A DNA stretch of 64,000 nucleotides from Lachnospiraceae bacterium (GTDB lineage: Bacteria > Bacillota > Clostridia > Lachnospirales > Lachnospiraceae), in the NCBI GenBank assembly GCA_016291655.1, contig JAEEYF010000006.1:1-64000 (forward strand), given 5' to 3'. A model generated the notes under the pieces. It did not search any database. It saw only the letters and a program-made list of their open reading frames with translations, and was not told the origin of the DNA. Each line of letters starts with the position of its first letter. Within the stretch, counting starts at the first letter, position 1. Positions 16,141 to 25,587 of the stretch are shown here, one piece after another. A program made the position numbers and the translations under genes.

Positions 16141-17340
16141 TTATTTTAAAACCTTAAGGAAATCTTCTATTCTGTCAAGGCCCTTCTTAATGTCTTCCAT
16201 GGAGATGGCATAAGAAAGTCTGATATTGCCCGATGCACCGAAATCGGAGCATGGAATAACTGCCGTAAGATAGTCGTCGATCAATATGCGCGCGATATCC
16301 GAAATGCAGGTGATCTTCTGTCCCTTGTATTCCTTATCGAATGCAGCCGAGAAATCGATGAACACATAAAAGGCACCCTGGGGCTTCAACGCTTTGATGT
16401 AAGGCATCTTGCTTATCCTGTCATACATGTACTTTCTTCTCAGATCGAATTCCTTTCTCATGGCTTCCGGAGCGTCCTGAGGTCCGTTCAGCGCTTCGAC
16501 CGCAGCTGCCTGAGCAATGGAGTTGGGATTGGAAGCCTGATGGCTCTGGATGGAACTCATGAGCTTGGCGATCTCCTTGGATGCTCCCGCATATCCTATT
16601 CTCCAGCCTGTCATGGAGTAGCTCTTGGAAAGACCGGAACAGGTGATCGTTCTTTTATAGATCTCATCGTTCAGGGAAGCGATGGAAACAAATTCATGAT
16701 CGTCATAAACAAGATATTCATACATTTCATCCGCGATAACATAGATGTCTTTTTCGACTGCGACTTTTGCGATCGCCTCCAGCTCGGAACGGGTGTAGAT
16801 CATTCCGGTCGGATTGTTGGGGGAATTCAGTACCAAAGCCTTGGTCTTGTCCGTGATCGCGGCATTAAGCTGTTCAGCCGTGATCTTGTAATCCTGTGAT
16901 GAAGGACAGTCAACAAACACCGGTATGCCGCCGCAAAGCTTGACCATTTCGGGATAGCTGAGCCAGAAAGGCGCGGGAATGATGACCTCATCTCCCGGAT
17001 TCAAAAGAGCTTCAAAAATGTTTGTTAAGCTGTGCTTTCCACCGTTGCTGACCACTATCTGATCCGCTTCATAGTTTAATTTATTGAACTGCTTGAATTT
17101 CTTCGAAATAGCTTCTCTCAGTTCCATTGTTCCGGCTGCAGGGGTGTACTTGGTACATCCGTTATCGATAGCTCTTTTTGCAGCCAGGCATATGTTTTCC
17201 GGAGTTGCAAAGTCAGGTTCTCCCGCTCCGAAGCCGACAACATCTTTGCCTTCAGCTTTCATCTTTTTTGCCTTTGCGGTAATTGCAAGAGTTGATGAGG
17301 GTTTTACTTCCTTTGCTTTTTTGGATAATTCAAGTGACAT
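16141..17340 (-). CDS. Pyridoxal-phosphate aminotransferase (aspartate aminotransferase family, class I)
   Basis: The product is 399 residues, typical for the AspC/PatA-like group that uses aspartate or aromatic amino acids. It has the nucleophilic Lys in SGLSKSYSMTGWRIGYA, the GAGEPDF N-terminal motif, NSPNNPTGM and the C-terminal Arg in NIRLSYA. The ATG at 17340 follows GGGAGAA by about 8 nt. The upstream ATG at 17355 lies inside that ribosome site and has none of its own. It forms a single-gene unit with its own promoter, a palindromic operator and a terminator. Substrate choice (Asp, aromatic or Ala) cannot be settled from sequence reading. Confidence 0.92.
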   Translation of the reverse strand: MSLELSKKAKEVKPSSTLAITAKAKKMKAEGKDVVGFGAGEPDFATPENICLAAKRAIDNGCTKYTPAAGTMELREAISKKFKQFNKLNYEADQIVVSNGGKHSLTNIFEALLNPGDEVIIPAPFWLSYPEMVKLCGGIPVFVDCPSSQDYKITAEQLNAAITDKTKALVLNSPNNPTGMIYTRSELEAIAKVAVEKDIYVIADEMYEYLVYDDHEFVSIASLNDEIYKRTITCSGLSKSYSMTGWRIGYAGASKEIAKLMSSIQSHQASNPNSIAQAAAVEALNGPQDAPEAMRKEFDLRRKYMYDRISKMPYIKALKPQGAFYVFIDFSAAFDKEYKGQKITCISDIARILIDDYLTAVIPCSDFGASGNIRLSYAISMEDIKKGLDRIEDFLKVLK

Positions 17341-17366
17341 GATGTATTCTCCCATAAATGTATTTA

Positions 17367-17390
17367 TGTTTTATTGTATACAATAAAACA
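17367..17390. promoter_or_regulatory. 24-bp perfect palindrome, likely repressor operator
   Basis: Two 12-bp arms meet at a TATA centre with core TTGTATACAA, which fits the T-n-GT-nn-AC-n-A pattern of FadR-type GntR regulators. It starts right after the -10 box (17399-17404) of the aminotransferase promoter, roughly +2 to +26. A bound protein there would block transcription. No GntR gene is in the window. Confidence 0.65.
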
Positions 17391-17398
17391 CTCGACCT

Positions 17399-17427
17399 AA
17401 TATAGACTATTTCATTTAAAAATGCAA
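17399..17427 (-). promoter_or_regulatory. Promoter of the aminotransferase gene
   Basis: TTGCAT (17427-17422) and TATATT (17404-17399) are 17 bp apart. The 5' leader is about 50 nt and begins in the palindrome at 17367-17390. Confidence 0.7.
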
Positions 17428-17436
17428 GCATTTTGT

Positions 17437-17469
17437 AAAAAAAAATCCGGCATCGATCTTCGATGCCGG
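17437..17469 (-). terminator. Strong terminator after rny
   Basis: CCGGCATCGA and TCGATGCCGG form a perfect 10-bp stem with a 3-nt loop, followed on the minus strand by A and nine T. Confidence 0.95.
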
Positions 17470-17476
17470 GAATAAC

Positions 17477-19024
17477 TTATTTTGCGTACTCGATCGCTCG
17501 AGATTCACGAATAACATTGATCTTGATCTGACCAGGATATTCAAGTTCAGCTTCAATCTTCTTTGACAGATCTCTTGCAAGAAGAACCATCTCGTCATCG
17601 TTGATCTGTTCGGGGATAACCATGACGCGGACTTCTCTGCCCGCCTGGATCGCAAAGGATTTGTCGACTCCTTTGAAACTGTTAGAAATATCTTCCAATT
17701 GTCTGAGACGCTGAGTATATGCCTCCAAGGTTTCTCTTCTGGCACCCGGTCTTGCAGCGGAGATCGTGTCTGCTGCCTGAACGATCCATGCAACAAGGGA
17801 TTGAGGTTCAACATCGCCGTGATGTGCTTCAACCGCATTGATGATGGTTGCGTTTTCTTTGTACTTTCTGCAAAGATCAGCACCGAGCTGTACATGAGTT
17901 CCTTCCTGCTCATGGTCAACGGATTTACCGATGTCGTGAAGAAGTCCGGCACGCTTTGCCGTCTTAACATCAACACCGACTTCCGAAGCCAGAAGACCGG
18001 AAAGATTAGCTACTTCGATGGAATGCTTCAAAGCATTCTGTCCGTAACTTGTACGGAATTTCATTCTACCGAGAAGTTTTATGAGTTCGGGATGAAGTCC
18101 GTGAACACCGCACTCCAAAGCAGCGTTTTCGCCTTCTTCCCTAATCATCGTTTCGACTTCTTTTTGGGCCTTCTCTACCATCTCTTCAATTCTTGCGGGA
18201 TGGATACGCCCGTCAGCAATCAATCTTTCAAGGGCAATACGTGCAACCTCACGGCGAATGGGATCGAATCCCGAAAGGACAACGGCTTCGGGTGTGTCAT
18301 CTATAATGAGTTCAACACCTGTCATAGTTTCAAGAGTACGGATGTTACGTCCCTCTCTTCCGATGATCCTTCCTTTCATTTCATCATTGGGAAGCTGTAC
18401 TACCGATATGGTGGATTCTGCAACATGATCTGCGGCGCAACGCTGAATAGCGGTTACTATAATGTCCTTTGCCTTCTTCTCAGCTTCATCTTTAGCCTGA
18501 GTTTCAAGTTCTTTGATCATTACAGCCGTTTCATGTTTAACATCTTCCTCCACTGATTTAAACAGATATTCCTTAGCCTGATCGGAGGTCAGACCCGAAA
18601 TCCTTTCAAGCTCTTTGAGCTGCTCCTGGTGCGATGCTGCGACCTCAGCACGTACACGATCCAGTTCAGCCTCTTTTTGAGCCATTCTCTGATCTCGTTT
18701 CTCCAATGTTTCCGCTTTCTTGTCAATTGCTTCTTCCTTTGACATAATGCGTCTTTCGATGCGTTGACATTCAGCTCTTCTTTCCTTGTACTCTTTCTCA
18801 AGCTCGTTTTTGGCTTTGAGATTTTCTTCCTTAGCTTCAAGGAGAGCCTCACGTTTTTTCTGCTCTGCTGTTTTTAATGCTTCTTCAATGATCTGCTTGG
18901 ATCTTTCTTCTGCCGTTCCCACTTTACTTTCGTATTTCTTCTTGTGGTTGGCAATTCCCGCAAACCAGAAAATTACAGCAGCTATGGCAAAGGATGCAGC
19001 TCCGACAATAAAATACCATTCCAT
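17477..19024 (-). CDS. rny: Ribonuclease Y
   Basis: RNase Y is the membrane-bound endonuclease that starts mRNA decay in many Firmicutes. The 515-residue product shows the standard order: an N-terminal membrane helix (about 4-22), a long charged coiled coil (about 25-200), a KH domain with [14 protein letters not shown], and an HD domain with GLLHDIGK. The ATG at 19024 follows a perfect GGAGGTG. The 29 extra codons that could be read upstream lie in the 5' leader. It is a single-gene unit with a consensus promoter and a strong terminator. Confidence 0.96.
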   Translation of the reverse strand: MEWYFIVGAASFAIAAVIFWFAGIANHKKKYESKVGTAEERSKQIIEEALKTAEQKKREALLEAKEENLKAKNELEKEYKERRAECQRIERRIMSKEEAIDKKAETLEKRDQRMAQKEAELDRVRAEVAASHQEQLKELERISGLTSDQAKEYLFKSVEEDVKHETAVMIKELETQAKDEAEKKAKDIIVTAIQRCAADHVAESTISVVQLPNDEMKGRIIGREGRNIRTLETMTGVELIIDDTPEAVVLSGFDPIRREVARIALERLIADGRIHPARIEEMVEKAQKEVETMIREEGENAALECGVHGLHPELIKLLGRMKFRTSYGQNALKHSIEVANLSGLLASEVGVDVKTAKRAGLLHDIGKSVDHEQEGTHVQLGADLCRKYKENATIINAVEAHHGDVEPQSLVAWIVQAADTISAARPGARRETLEAYTQRLRQLEDISNSFKGVDKSFAIQAGREVRVMVIPEQINDDEMVLLARDLSKKIEAELEYPGQIKINVIRESRAIEYAK

Positions 19025-19046
19025 CGCGGAACACCTCCTATGAAAT

Positions 19047-19058
19047 TTTGCATGCAAA
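19047..19058. promoter_or_regulatory. 12-bp palindrome in the rny leader
   Basis: TTTGCATGCAAA is a perfect palindrome between the rny promoter and its ribosome site. It may be an operator or chance; nothing else supports a role. Confidence 0.25.
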
Positions 19059-19082
19059 TAAAAGCTACTTGCAAACAAAATA

Positions 19083-19111
19083 ATTATATAGATTTTTGGA
19101 ATAACTGTCAA
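19083..19111 (-). promoter_or_regulatory. Consensus promoter of rny
   Basis: TTGACA (19111-19106) and TATAAT (19088-19083) are perfect hexamers with 17-bp spacing, about 60 bp before the ATG. Confidence 0.9.
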
Positions 19112-19120
19112 GGTTTTGAC

Positions 19121-19160
19121 AAAAAAGGATTGCGCAAATTTTGGGAATTTTACGCAATCC
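19121..19160 (-). terminator. Terminator after miaB
   Basis: GGATTGCG and CGCAATCC form an 8-bp stem with an 18-nt loop, followed by TTTTTT on the minus strand. It ends the long GGDEF-to-miaB operon, 9 bp before the rny promoter. Confidence 0.85.
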
Positions 19161-19182
19161 TTAGATTATTTGATATTATGCA

Positions 19183-20598
19183 TTATTGTGCGACACTACC
19201 AATGTAATAGAACCCTTTGCACTCATCAAGCCTGACATTTATGAGATGTCCGATCAATTTTTCTTCACCTTCGAAATGAACCAGAAGATTGTTGGAGAGG
19301 CGTCCCGTGAGCATGCCCGTATTCCCTTCATCAAGTCCTTCCACAAGAACCTCGACGGTTTTTCCGGTAAGTTTTTCGGCTGCCTTCTCCGATTCTTCCT
19401 TGCACACGGCAAGCAGTCGGTCAAAACGGTCCTTAACCACATCCTCCGGAACTTCATCGGGGAATTTTGCGGCAGGCGTTCCGCTCCTTTTTGAATAGAT
19501 AAAAGTAAAGGAAGAATCAAAACCGCATTTTTTTACCACATCCACAGTATCAAGGAAATCGCTTTCCGTTTCTCCGGGGAAACCGACAATTATATCGGTT
19601 GTAAGTGAAACCTCGGGCAGTTCCCTCTTTATCTTTTCTACAAGAGTAAGATACTGTTCTTTCGTATAATGGCGATTCATCCTTTTAAGCAGTGAAGTGC
19701 TTCCCGACTGAACGGGCAGATGAACATGACGACAGATCTTCGGCTCGTTTTTCATGACCTCGATCACATCATCGGAGAAATCCTTGGGATGAGGAGTCAT
19801 AAACCTTATTCTCTTAATGCCCTCAACACGGCAGACCTTCTGAAGCAATTGAGCAAAGCTGCAGGGCTCTTCGAGTCCTTTGCCGTAGGAATTAACATTC
19901 TGCCCCAAAAGCATGATCTCCACCACGCCTCTTGCCGCAAGATGTTCAGCTTCTTTAACTATATCCTCCGGTTTTCTGCTCTTTTCTCTTCCTCTTACGT
20001 ACGGAACTATGCAGAAGGTACAGAAATTATCGCAACCGTAGGTGATGTTGATCCCTGCCTTGAAATCGAATTTCATGGAACTGGGAAGGTCCTCTACGAT
20101 CTCCTTTGTCCCGTCCCATATCTCGATCAATTGTTTCTTGGAGGAATTCATCTTTTCATAGATCAATTCCGCCAGGCGGAAAATGTTATGGGTTCCGAAT
20201 ACGATATCCACGAAATGATAGCTTTTTTTGATCTTCTCGACCACAAGGGCTTCCTGCATCATGCAGCCGCAAAGAGCGATCTTCATAAACGGATTTTTGG
20301 CCTTTAACGTACCAAGATAGCCTATTCTTCCATAGACTCTCGTGTTGGCGTTTTCCCTTACCGTACAGGTGTTGTAGATCACGAAGTCCGAATTTTCGTC
20401 CTTGCCCTCGGTGTAGCCGATCGTTTCAAGAATGCCCGCCAGCTTTTCGGAATCCTTTGCATTCATCTGACAGCCGAAGGTCTGGATGTAATACGTGAGC
20501 GGCCTTCCCGCTCTTTCAGCCTCTCTCCTGATCATGGGTACGAGCTGATCCATAAAATAAAATTGTCTGTCCGGTTCTTTATTAGGTATTAAATTCAT
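19183..20598 (-). CDS. miaB: tRNA-2-methylthio-N6-dimethylallyladenosine synthase
   Basis: MiaB adds the methylthio group to i6A37 of tRNAs reading UNN codons. The 471-residue protein has the N-terminal UPF0004 domain with its own three cysteines (YIQTFGCQMN, LCGCMMQ), the radical-SAM cluster CDNFCTFC, and a C-terminal TRAM domain. Full length is normal. It follows proA by 2 nt and is the last gene of the operon, with a terminator behind it. Confidence 0.96.
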   Translation of the reverse strand: MNLIPNKEPDRQFYFMDQLVPMIRREAERAGRPLTYYIQTFGCQMNAKDSEKLAGILETIGYTEGKDENSDFVIYNTCTVRENANTRVYGRIGYLGTLKAKNPFMKIALCGCMMQEALVVEKIKKSYHFVDIVFGTHNIFRLAELIYEKMNSSKKQLIEIWDGTKEIVEDLPSSMKFDFKAGINITYGCDNFCTFCIVPYVRGREKSRKPEDIVKEAEHLAARGVVEIMLLGQNVNSYGKGLEEPCSFAQLLQKVCRVEGIKRIRFMTPHPKDFSDDVIEVMKNEPKICRHVHLPVQSGSTSLLKRMNRHYTKEQYLTLVEKIKRELPEVSLTTDIIVGFPGETESDFLDTVDVVKKCGFDSSFTFIYSKRSGTPAAKFPDEVPEDVVKDRFDRLLAVCKEESEKAAEKLTGKTVEVLVEGLDEGNTGMLTGRLSNNLLVHFEGEEKLIGHLINVRLDECKGFYYIGSVAQ

Positions 20599-20600
20599 TC

Positions 20601-21851
20601 TTATCTTATCTGACCTGTTCCAAAAATTATATATTTGATGGTTGTTAATTCATTGAGTCCCAAAGGTCCTCTTGCATGGAGCTTCTGGGTGGAAATGCCG
20701 ATCTCCGCGCCGTAGCCGAATTCCGCACCGTCGGTAAATCTCGTGGAAGCATTTACATAAACCGCGGCAGAATCGATCTCGTTCAGGAATCTCATGGCAT
20801 GATTGTAATTCTTTGTAATGATGGCTTCCGAATGTCCGGAGGAATGCTCATTGATAAAATCTATTGCCTCGGGAGTGTGATCCACAACCTTCATGGAAAT
20901 GATCTTATCCAGGTACTCCGTGTAATAATCCTCTTCGGTTGCGGGTCTGATCTCGGGACATATGGCTCTCGCTCTTTCATCTCCTCTGATCTCGACGCCG
21001 TGCTTTACAGTAAGCACTTCATAGATCTTGGGAATGATCCTTTCCGCGACCTCCGCATGGATAACAAGGGATTCGGCAGCGTTACAAACGCCGTATCTCT
21101 GTGTTTTTGCGTTTTCGATGATGTTTATTGCCATCTCGTCATCAATAAGCTTGTCAACATATATATGGCAATTTCCGACACCTGTCTGGATAACGGGCAC
21201 GGTGGAATTCTTGACGACATTATTTATAAGGGATGCACCGCCTCTGGGAATGATCACATCCACATACTCATTGAGTTTCATGAGTTCGTTGACATATTCC
21301 CTGTCGGTCTTGTCTATGAAGATCAAAGCATCCGAAACCGCATGGTTCTCATTAAGGATATCCCTCATGAGCTGAGCAAGAATACCGTTGGTGTTTACGG
21401 CATCGGAGCCGCCCCGCAATATGCTTACGTTGCCCGCTTTAAAGCAAAGGCCGAAGGCATCGATGGTAACATTGGGTCTCGATTCATAGATCATGGCAAC
21501 CACACCAAGGGGAACACGTTTCTTTCCGATCTGGAGGCCGTTGGGACGAAGCGTCATGGATATGACTTCTCCCACGGGATCGGGAAGTCCCATAACAGTG
21601 ATCAGTCCGGCAGCCATATCATGTATCCTCTTCTCGGTAAGGGCAAGTCTGTCGATCATAGCCTCGCTTGTTCCCTTTTCCCTCGCTAACTCGATATCCT
21701 TCTTGTTTGCGTCGAGGATCATGTCAGCGTTTTCTTTGAGAGCATCCGCGCATTGCATTAAAATATGATTCTTTACATCTGTAGAAAGGTTCTTTACGGA
21801 TGCGGATGCGGCTTTTGCTCTTTTGCCTATGTCTGTAATATATGTGCTCAT
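20601..21851 (-). CDS. proA: Gamma-glutamyl phosphate reductase
   Basis: The 416-residue enzyme reduces gamma-glutamyl phosphate to glutamate semialdehyde in proline synthesis. The aldehyde-dehydrogenase fold shows YESRPNVTIDAFGLCFKAGN, the catalytic Cys in QRYGVCNAAESLV, and the C-terminal phrase ARGPLGLNELTTIKY. AGGAGGGACC precedes the ATG. It lies 34 nt after proB, the preceding step of the pathway. Confidence 0.96.
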   Translation of the reverse strand: MSTYITDIGKRAKAASASVKNLSTDVKNHILMQCADALKENADMILDANKKDIELAREKGTSEAMIDRLALTEKRIHDMAAGLITVMGLPDPVGEVISMTLRPNGLQIGKKRVPLGVVAMIYESRPNVTIDAFGLCFKAGNVSILRGGSDAVNTNGILAQLMRDILNENHAVSDALIFIDKTDREYVNELMKLNEYVDVIIPRGGASLINNVVKNSTVPVIQTGVGNCHIYVDKLIDDEMAINIIENAKTQRYGVCNAAESLVIHAEVAERIIPKIYEVLTVKHGVEIRGDERARAICPEIRPATEEDYYTEYLDKIISMKVVDHTPEAIDFINEHSSGHSEAIITKNYNHAMRFLNEIDSAAVYVNASTRFTDGAEFGYGAEIGISTQKLHARGPLGLNELTTIKYIIFGTGQIR

Positions 21852-21885
21852 ATCAGGTCCCTCCTATCTTTATTGAAAATTGAGT

Positions 21886-22713
21886 TTACATACTCCTGAA
21901 ATCATAATTCTCGTCTTTGTTTGCAACAAACAAGGTGCCTTTTTCTTCACCGTTCATTACGGCTCTGATGTTTTCCATATCATCTCCGTTGATGATGACC
22001 ATGTCCGCCCCCGACTTGGTAGCCATTAACGCCGCATGTATCTTGGTACTCATACCGCCGGTTCCCACGTTGGTTCCCGCGCCCTTGGCCATATCGAAGA
22101 TCTCCGGATCAAATTCCTTTACGACAGAAACAAATTTTGCATCTTTATTCTTTCTGGGATCATCGGTGTAAAGGCCGTCCTGATCCGACAAAACGATCAA
22201 AAGATCGCCGTTTATCATTGAAGAAACATAGGCTGACAGAGAATCGTTGTCTCCGATCTCTATCTCAGCGGTTGAAACGGTATCATTTTCGTTTACAATG
22301 GGGATTACGCCCATCGAAAGAAGCTCATGCAATGTATTGCAGGCATTTTCATAGGATTCGTCACGTAAAAAAGTATATTTGGTAAGAAGTATCTGGGCAC
22401 AGGTCTGATTGTACTCCGAAAAGAGCTTCTTGTAGACCGTCATCAAAGCAGCCTGTCCGATGGCGGCACAAGCCTGTTTGCATGCAAGGGTCTTCGGCTT
22501 TTCGTTAAGACCTATGGCATGTCTTCCGACAGCAATGGCTCCGGAACTGACAAGCACCACCTCTTTCCCCATATTATGAATGTCAGCGATGATCCTTACA
22601 AGCTTTTCAAGCTTCGAATAATTAATGGTACCTGTTTCAGAGTACGTGATCGTGGAGCTTCCCACCTTGATCACGATCCTCTGTTTATGTTTTAGTTTTT
22701 CTCTGTCAGTCAT
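21886..22713 (-). CDS. proB: Glutamate 5-kinase, short form without PUA domain
   Basis: ProB phosphorylates glutamate with ATP in the committed step of proline synthesis. The amino-acid-kinase domain is complete: IVIKVGSSTI, VLVSSGAIAVGRHAIGL, IPIVNENDTV, GDNDSLSAYV and the GTGGMSTKIHAA motif. At 275 residues it lacks the C-terminal PUA domain of long ProB (about 365). This is a known shorter family layout; the PUA domain in E. coli affects oligomer state and feedback. It overlaps the preceding flavoprotein by 8 bp. Confidence 0.95.
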   Translation of the reverse strand: MTDREKLKHKQRIVIKVGSSTITYSETGTINYSKLEKLVRIIADIHNMGKEVVLVSSGAIAVGRHAIGLNEKPKTLACKQACAAIGQAALMTVYKKLFSEYNQTCAQILLTKYTFLRDESYENACNTLHELLSMGVIPIVNENDTVSTAEIEIGDNDSLSAYVSSMINGDLLIVLSDQDGLYTDDPRKNKDAKFVSVVKEFDPEIFDMAKGAGTNVGTGGMSTKIHAALMATKSGADMVIINGDDMENIRAVMNGEEKGTLFVANKDENYDFRSM

Positions 22714-24310
22714 TTTTAGGCCTCTCGTATTTACTTGTGATCATTTCAAAAACCTTTATTCCGTCTACGGCCGCACTTGTAATGCCGCCTGCATAACCCG
22801 CGCCTTCCCCGCATGGATAAACTCCGCGGATAACGGATTCACCGTTTTCGTCTCGGGGAATCCGTATGGGTGATGAGGTTCTGGTCTCGACTCCCGAAAG
22901 GATCGCATCACCGTCGGCAAAGCCCTTTAATCTGGCATCAAAGCCCAAAACCGCTTCAATTATATCCCCTTTTACATATTTCGGCAAGCATGGTGTAAGA
23001 TCTGATTTTAAAAATTTACCTTTGCAATTCGGTAAAACGCTGCCGAATTCACTTGTGGCAACATTGTTTTTGAAATCCTCAAATCTTTGTACGGGGATCG
23101 TGCCGCACCCTGTCCTGTACGCAGCTTCTTCCCACTTCTGCTGAAATTCCATTCCTGCCAAAGCTCCTGTGAAGCCTTCTCTTTCAAAGTCCTCGGGATC
23201 GACCTGTACTACAATTGCAGAATTGGCATTTCTCTCGTTTCTGGCAGCATTGCTCATTCCGTTCACGCAGGTTCTTCCCGCTTCGGAAGAAGCATTTACA
23301 ACAAAGCCTCCGGGACACATGCAGAAGGAATAGACTCCCCTGTTGTCCTTTGCCCTGTGAGTCATCTTGTAATCCGCCGCAGGCAGATTTTTAAATTCAT
23401 TGCCGTATTGTGCTTTTCCTATTAATTCCTGAAGATGCTCCATCCTGAGTCCGATGGCAAATGACTTTGCCACCATATCGACGCCTTTTGAGTAAAGCAT
23501 TCTGAAGGTGTCTCTCGAACTGTGTCCGACAGCAAGGATACAAACCTCGCAATCAAGCTTCTCTGTATTGTTAACAGTCAGGGAAACCAGCTCGGAATCC
23601 TTTTGTTCTACATCTGTAACACATGAATTAAAGCGGAACTCGGCTCCGTAAGCGATTGCCTCGTTACGCATGCTTTTAACGACATTTTTAAGCACATCCG
23701 TACCGATATGGGGCTTGTTTGAATAACCGATCTCGGGATCCGCTCCGTGTTTAATGAAGGTGTCCAGAACAAAGCCTATTCGTCCCGACGGATCCTTAAC
23801 TCCCGTATTCAGTTTTCCGTCGGAAAACGTTCCCGCTCCGCCTTCCCCGAATTGTACATTGCTGTTTTGGTTAAGCTCTCCGCCGTTCCAGAAGCTTTCC
23901 ACCGTCTTCTGACGACTGTCGACATCCTCGCCTCGTTCAAGGACAATGGGCCTGTAGCCGTTTTTTGCAAGCATATAAGCCGCAAACAGCCCCGCAGGGC
24001 CGCATCCTACAACGATCGGCCGATGTTTTGTTTTTTTCGTCCCCGTAGGCTTAAATGAGTAAATATTGCGTGTGGAAAGTGTGATCTTCCCTTTGGAAAA
24101 ACGTATGCACTTTTCTTCCGCAGCCTTATTGTTAAGTTCCGCATCAACGGTGTAAAGCCAAAAGATGTTTGCCTTGTCCCTCGCGTCCAAGGATCTTTTT
24201 ACTATTTGAAAAGAAAATGCCGCAGCATTTACTTTGATCTCTTTTGCTATGGCATTTCTGATATCGTTTTCATTTGATTTTAGTTTTAATTTAATCTGTA
24301 ATCTTATCAT
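22706..24310 (-). CDS. FAD-dependent oxidoreductase of the COG2509 type
   Basis: The 534-residue flavoprotein begins with an alpha-beta domain of about 95 residues, then the FAD-binding motif GCGPAGLFAAYMLAKNGYRP and the family phrase NVQFGEGGAGTFSDGKLNTG. The end holds GEGAGYAGGITSAAVDG. This uncharacterised family is widespread in Firmicutes; no reaction is assigned. The start overlaps the preceding flavoprotein stop (ATGA). Co-location with another flavoprotein and proline genes is common operon packing and does not define its job. Confidence 0.9.
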   Translation of the reverse strand: MIRLQIKLKLKSNENDIRNAIAKEIKVNAAAFSFQIVKRSLDARDKANIFWLYTVDAELNNKAAEEKCIRFSKGKITLSTRNIYSFKPTGTKKTKHRPIVVGCGPAGLFAAYMLAKNGYRPIVLERGEDVDSRQKTVESFWNGGELNQNSNVQFGEGGAGTFSDGKLNTGVKDPSGRIGFVLDTFIKHGADPEIGYSNKPHIGTDVLKNVVKSMRNEAIAYGAEFRFNSCVTDVEQKDSELVSLTVNNTEKLDCEVCILAVGHSSRDTFRMLYSKGVDMVAKSFAIGLRMEHLQELIGKAQYGNEFKNLPAADYKMTHRAKDNRGVYSFCMCPGGFVVNASSEAGRTCVNGMSNAARNERNANSAIVVQVDPEDFEREGFTGALAGMEFQQKWEEAAYRTGCGTIPVQRFEDFKNNVATSEFGSVLPNCKGKFLKSDLTPCLPKYVKGDIIEAVLGFDARLKGFADGDAILSGVETRTSSPIRIPRDENGESVIRGVYPCGEGAGYAGGITSAAVDGIKVFEMITSKYERPKND

Positions 24311-25587
24311 TTAAATCTGTCCTTCAGAAACTCCGTTACATCTTCGGGTATGCTTTTTCCGCTTGCGGAAAGCCCGGAAACATATCCGGAGCTCCACGCC
24401 CATTGAAGATTGTAACCGCCGCAGGTACCGTCCACGTCAAGGATCTCCCCCGCAAAATATATGCCCGGCATCAACTTGCTTTCCATGGTCTCGGGATCCA
24501 CTTCGGTCGTATCTACGCCGCCTGCAACCACCTGCGCATAGGAGTAGTCGTTAGTTCCCGTTACCTCCGTCCGAAACTCTGTAAGATTTTGTACCAGCCT
24601 GTCCTTTTTTTCACTGCCGATGGGGCCTTTTCCCGTGGGATCTATGCCCGAAAGGTTCAACAGAACGTAATTCAGTTTATGGTTCAGCAGTCCGAACATG
24701 GTCTCTTCCGCCGTCCTTCCGTCATTTATAAGCCCGGACAGCCGAAAATCCACTTCTTTTTTAACTTCATCTCTTGTCATCAGAGGCAAAAAATTGATGA
24801 CTGCATTTACCTTTTTCCCGGTCGCCCTTCCTTCGGCGCAGAAACGGCTCAATTGGAACGCGGGGATCCCGGATATACCGTAATCCGTAAAAAGCAATTC
24901 GCCGCTTTCTGAGGCCATTAAAACTCCATCTGAGAGCACCTTCAGTTCTGCTTCCGTTCTGACTCCGTTAATTGTCTTAAAGAAATTCCCTGCACATCTG
25001 ATCTGGCAAAGCGCCGGATAAAGAGGTGTGACTCTGTGACCCAGGGTCTTGACCAGTTTGTAGCCGTTAAAATCTGTAACATCCTTCATGTTGGCAAAAC
25101 TTCCGCAACAGATGATCACCTTGTCAAAGGATTGGTTGTTTATTATATATGTTTTTCCTTCTTTTTCAATACTTTTTACTCTTTCAAAAACAAATTCGAC
25201 CTTCATATGCTCCGCAGCCAGTCTCAGAGCCGCGGAAACAGAGGAAGCCTCCTCCGAATTGGGATAGACATATGTACCGTTCTTGACCTTTGCTTTGATG
25301 CCGATCTTCTCGAAAAATCGCTTGGAAGCTTCATTGTCAAATCTGCCGAGAGCGAATTTAGCAAACTCCGGATGTTCTCCCCTGTAAAAGCAGGGATCCA
25401 TATTGTCATTTGTAAAATTGCACTTTCCGTTTCCCGTTCCGTTTATCTTTTTTCCGGGAATATCCTTTGCTTCAAAGATCACCACACGGGAAGCTCCGCC
25501 CGCAGCCGCAAAGATAGCGGCAGCCAGTCCGCTCGCGCCGCCTCCGATCAGGCCTATTCTGTTTTTGGCGTTTTTCTCGATCATCAC
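24307..25587 (-). CDS. HI0933-like flavoprotein (NAD(P)/FAD-dependent)
   Basis: The 426-residue protein belongs to the HI0933/YhiN group (also annotated aminoacetone oxidase family). Features are the dinucleotide motif GGGASGLAAAIFAAAGG, KKINGTGNGKCNFTN, and a C-terminal GGYNLQWAWSSG. The true substrate is unknown. The start is GTG at 25587 or the adjacent ATG at 25584, which overlaps the upstream stop as TGATG; they differ by one residue. Confidence 0.9.
   Translation of the reverse strand: MMIEKNAKNRIGLIGGGASGLAAAIFAAAGGASRVVIFEAKDIPGKKINGTGNGKCNFTNDNMDPCFYRGEHPEFAKFALGRFDNEASKRFFEKIGIKAKVKNGTYVYPNSEEASSVSAALRLAAEHMKVEFVFERVKSIEKEGKTYIINNQSFDKVIICCGSFANMKDVTDFNGYKLVKTLGHRVTPLYPALCQIRCAGNFFKTINGVRTEAELKVLSDGVLMASESGELLFTDYGISGIPAFQLSRFCAEGRATGKKVNAVINFLPLMTRDEVKKEVDFRLSGLINDGRTAEETMFGLLNHKLNYVLLNLSGIDPTGKGPIGSEKKDRLVQNLTEFRTEVTGTNDYSYAQVVAGGVDTTEVDPETMESKLMPGIYFAGEILDVDGTCGGYNLQWAWSSGYVSGLSASGKSIPEDVTEFLKDRFK

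Noticed and set aside
20676-21689. Plus-strand frame of 337 codons opposite proA
   Set aside because: Shadow of proA, which shows its catalytic motifs on the minus strand.
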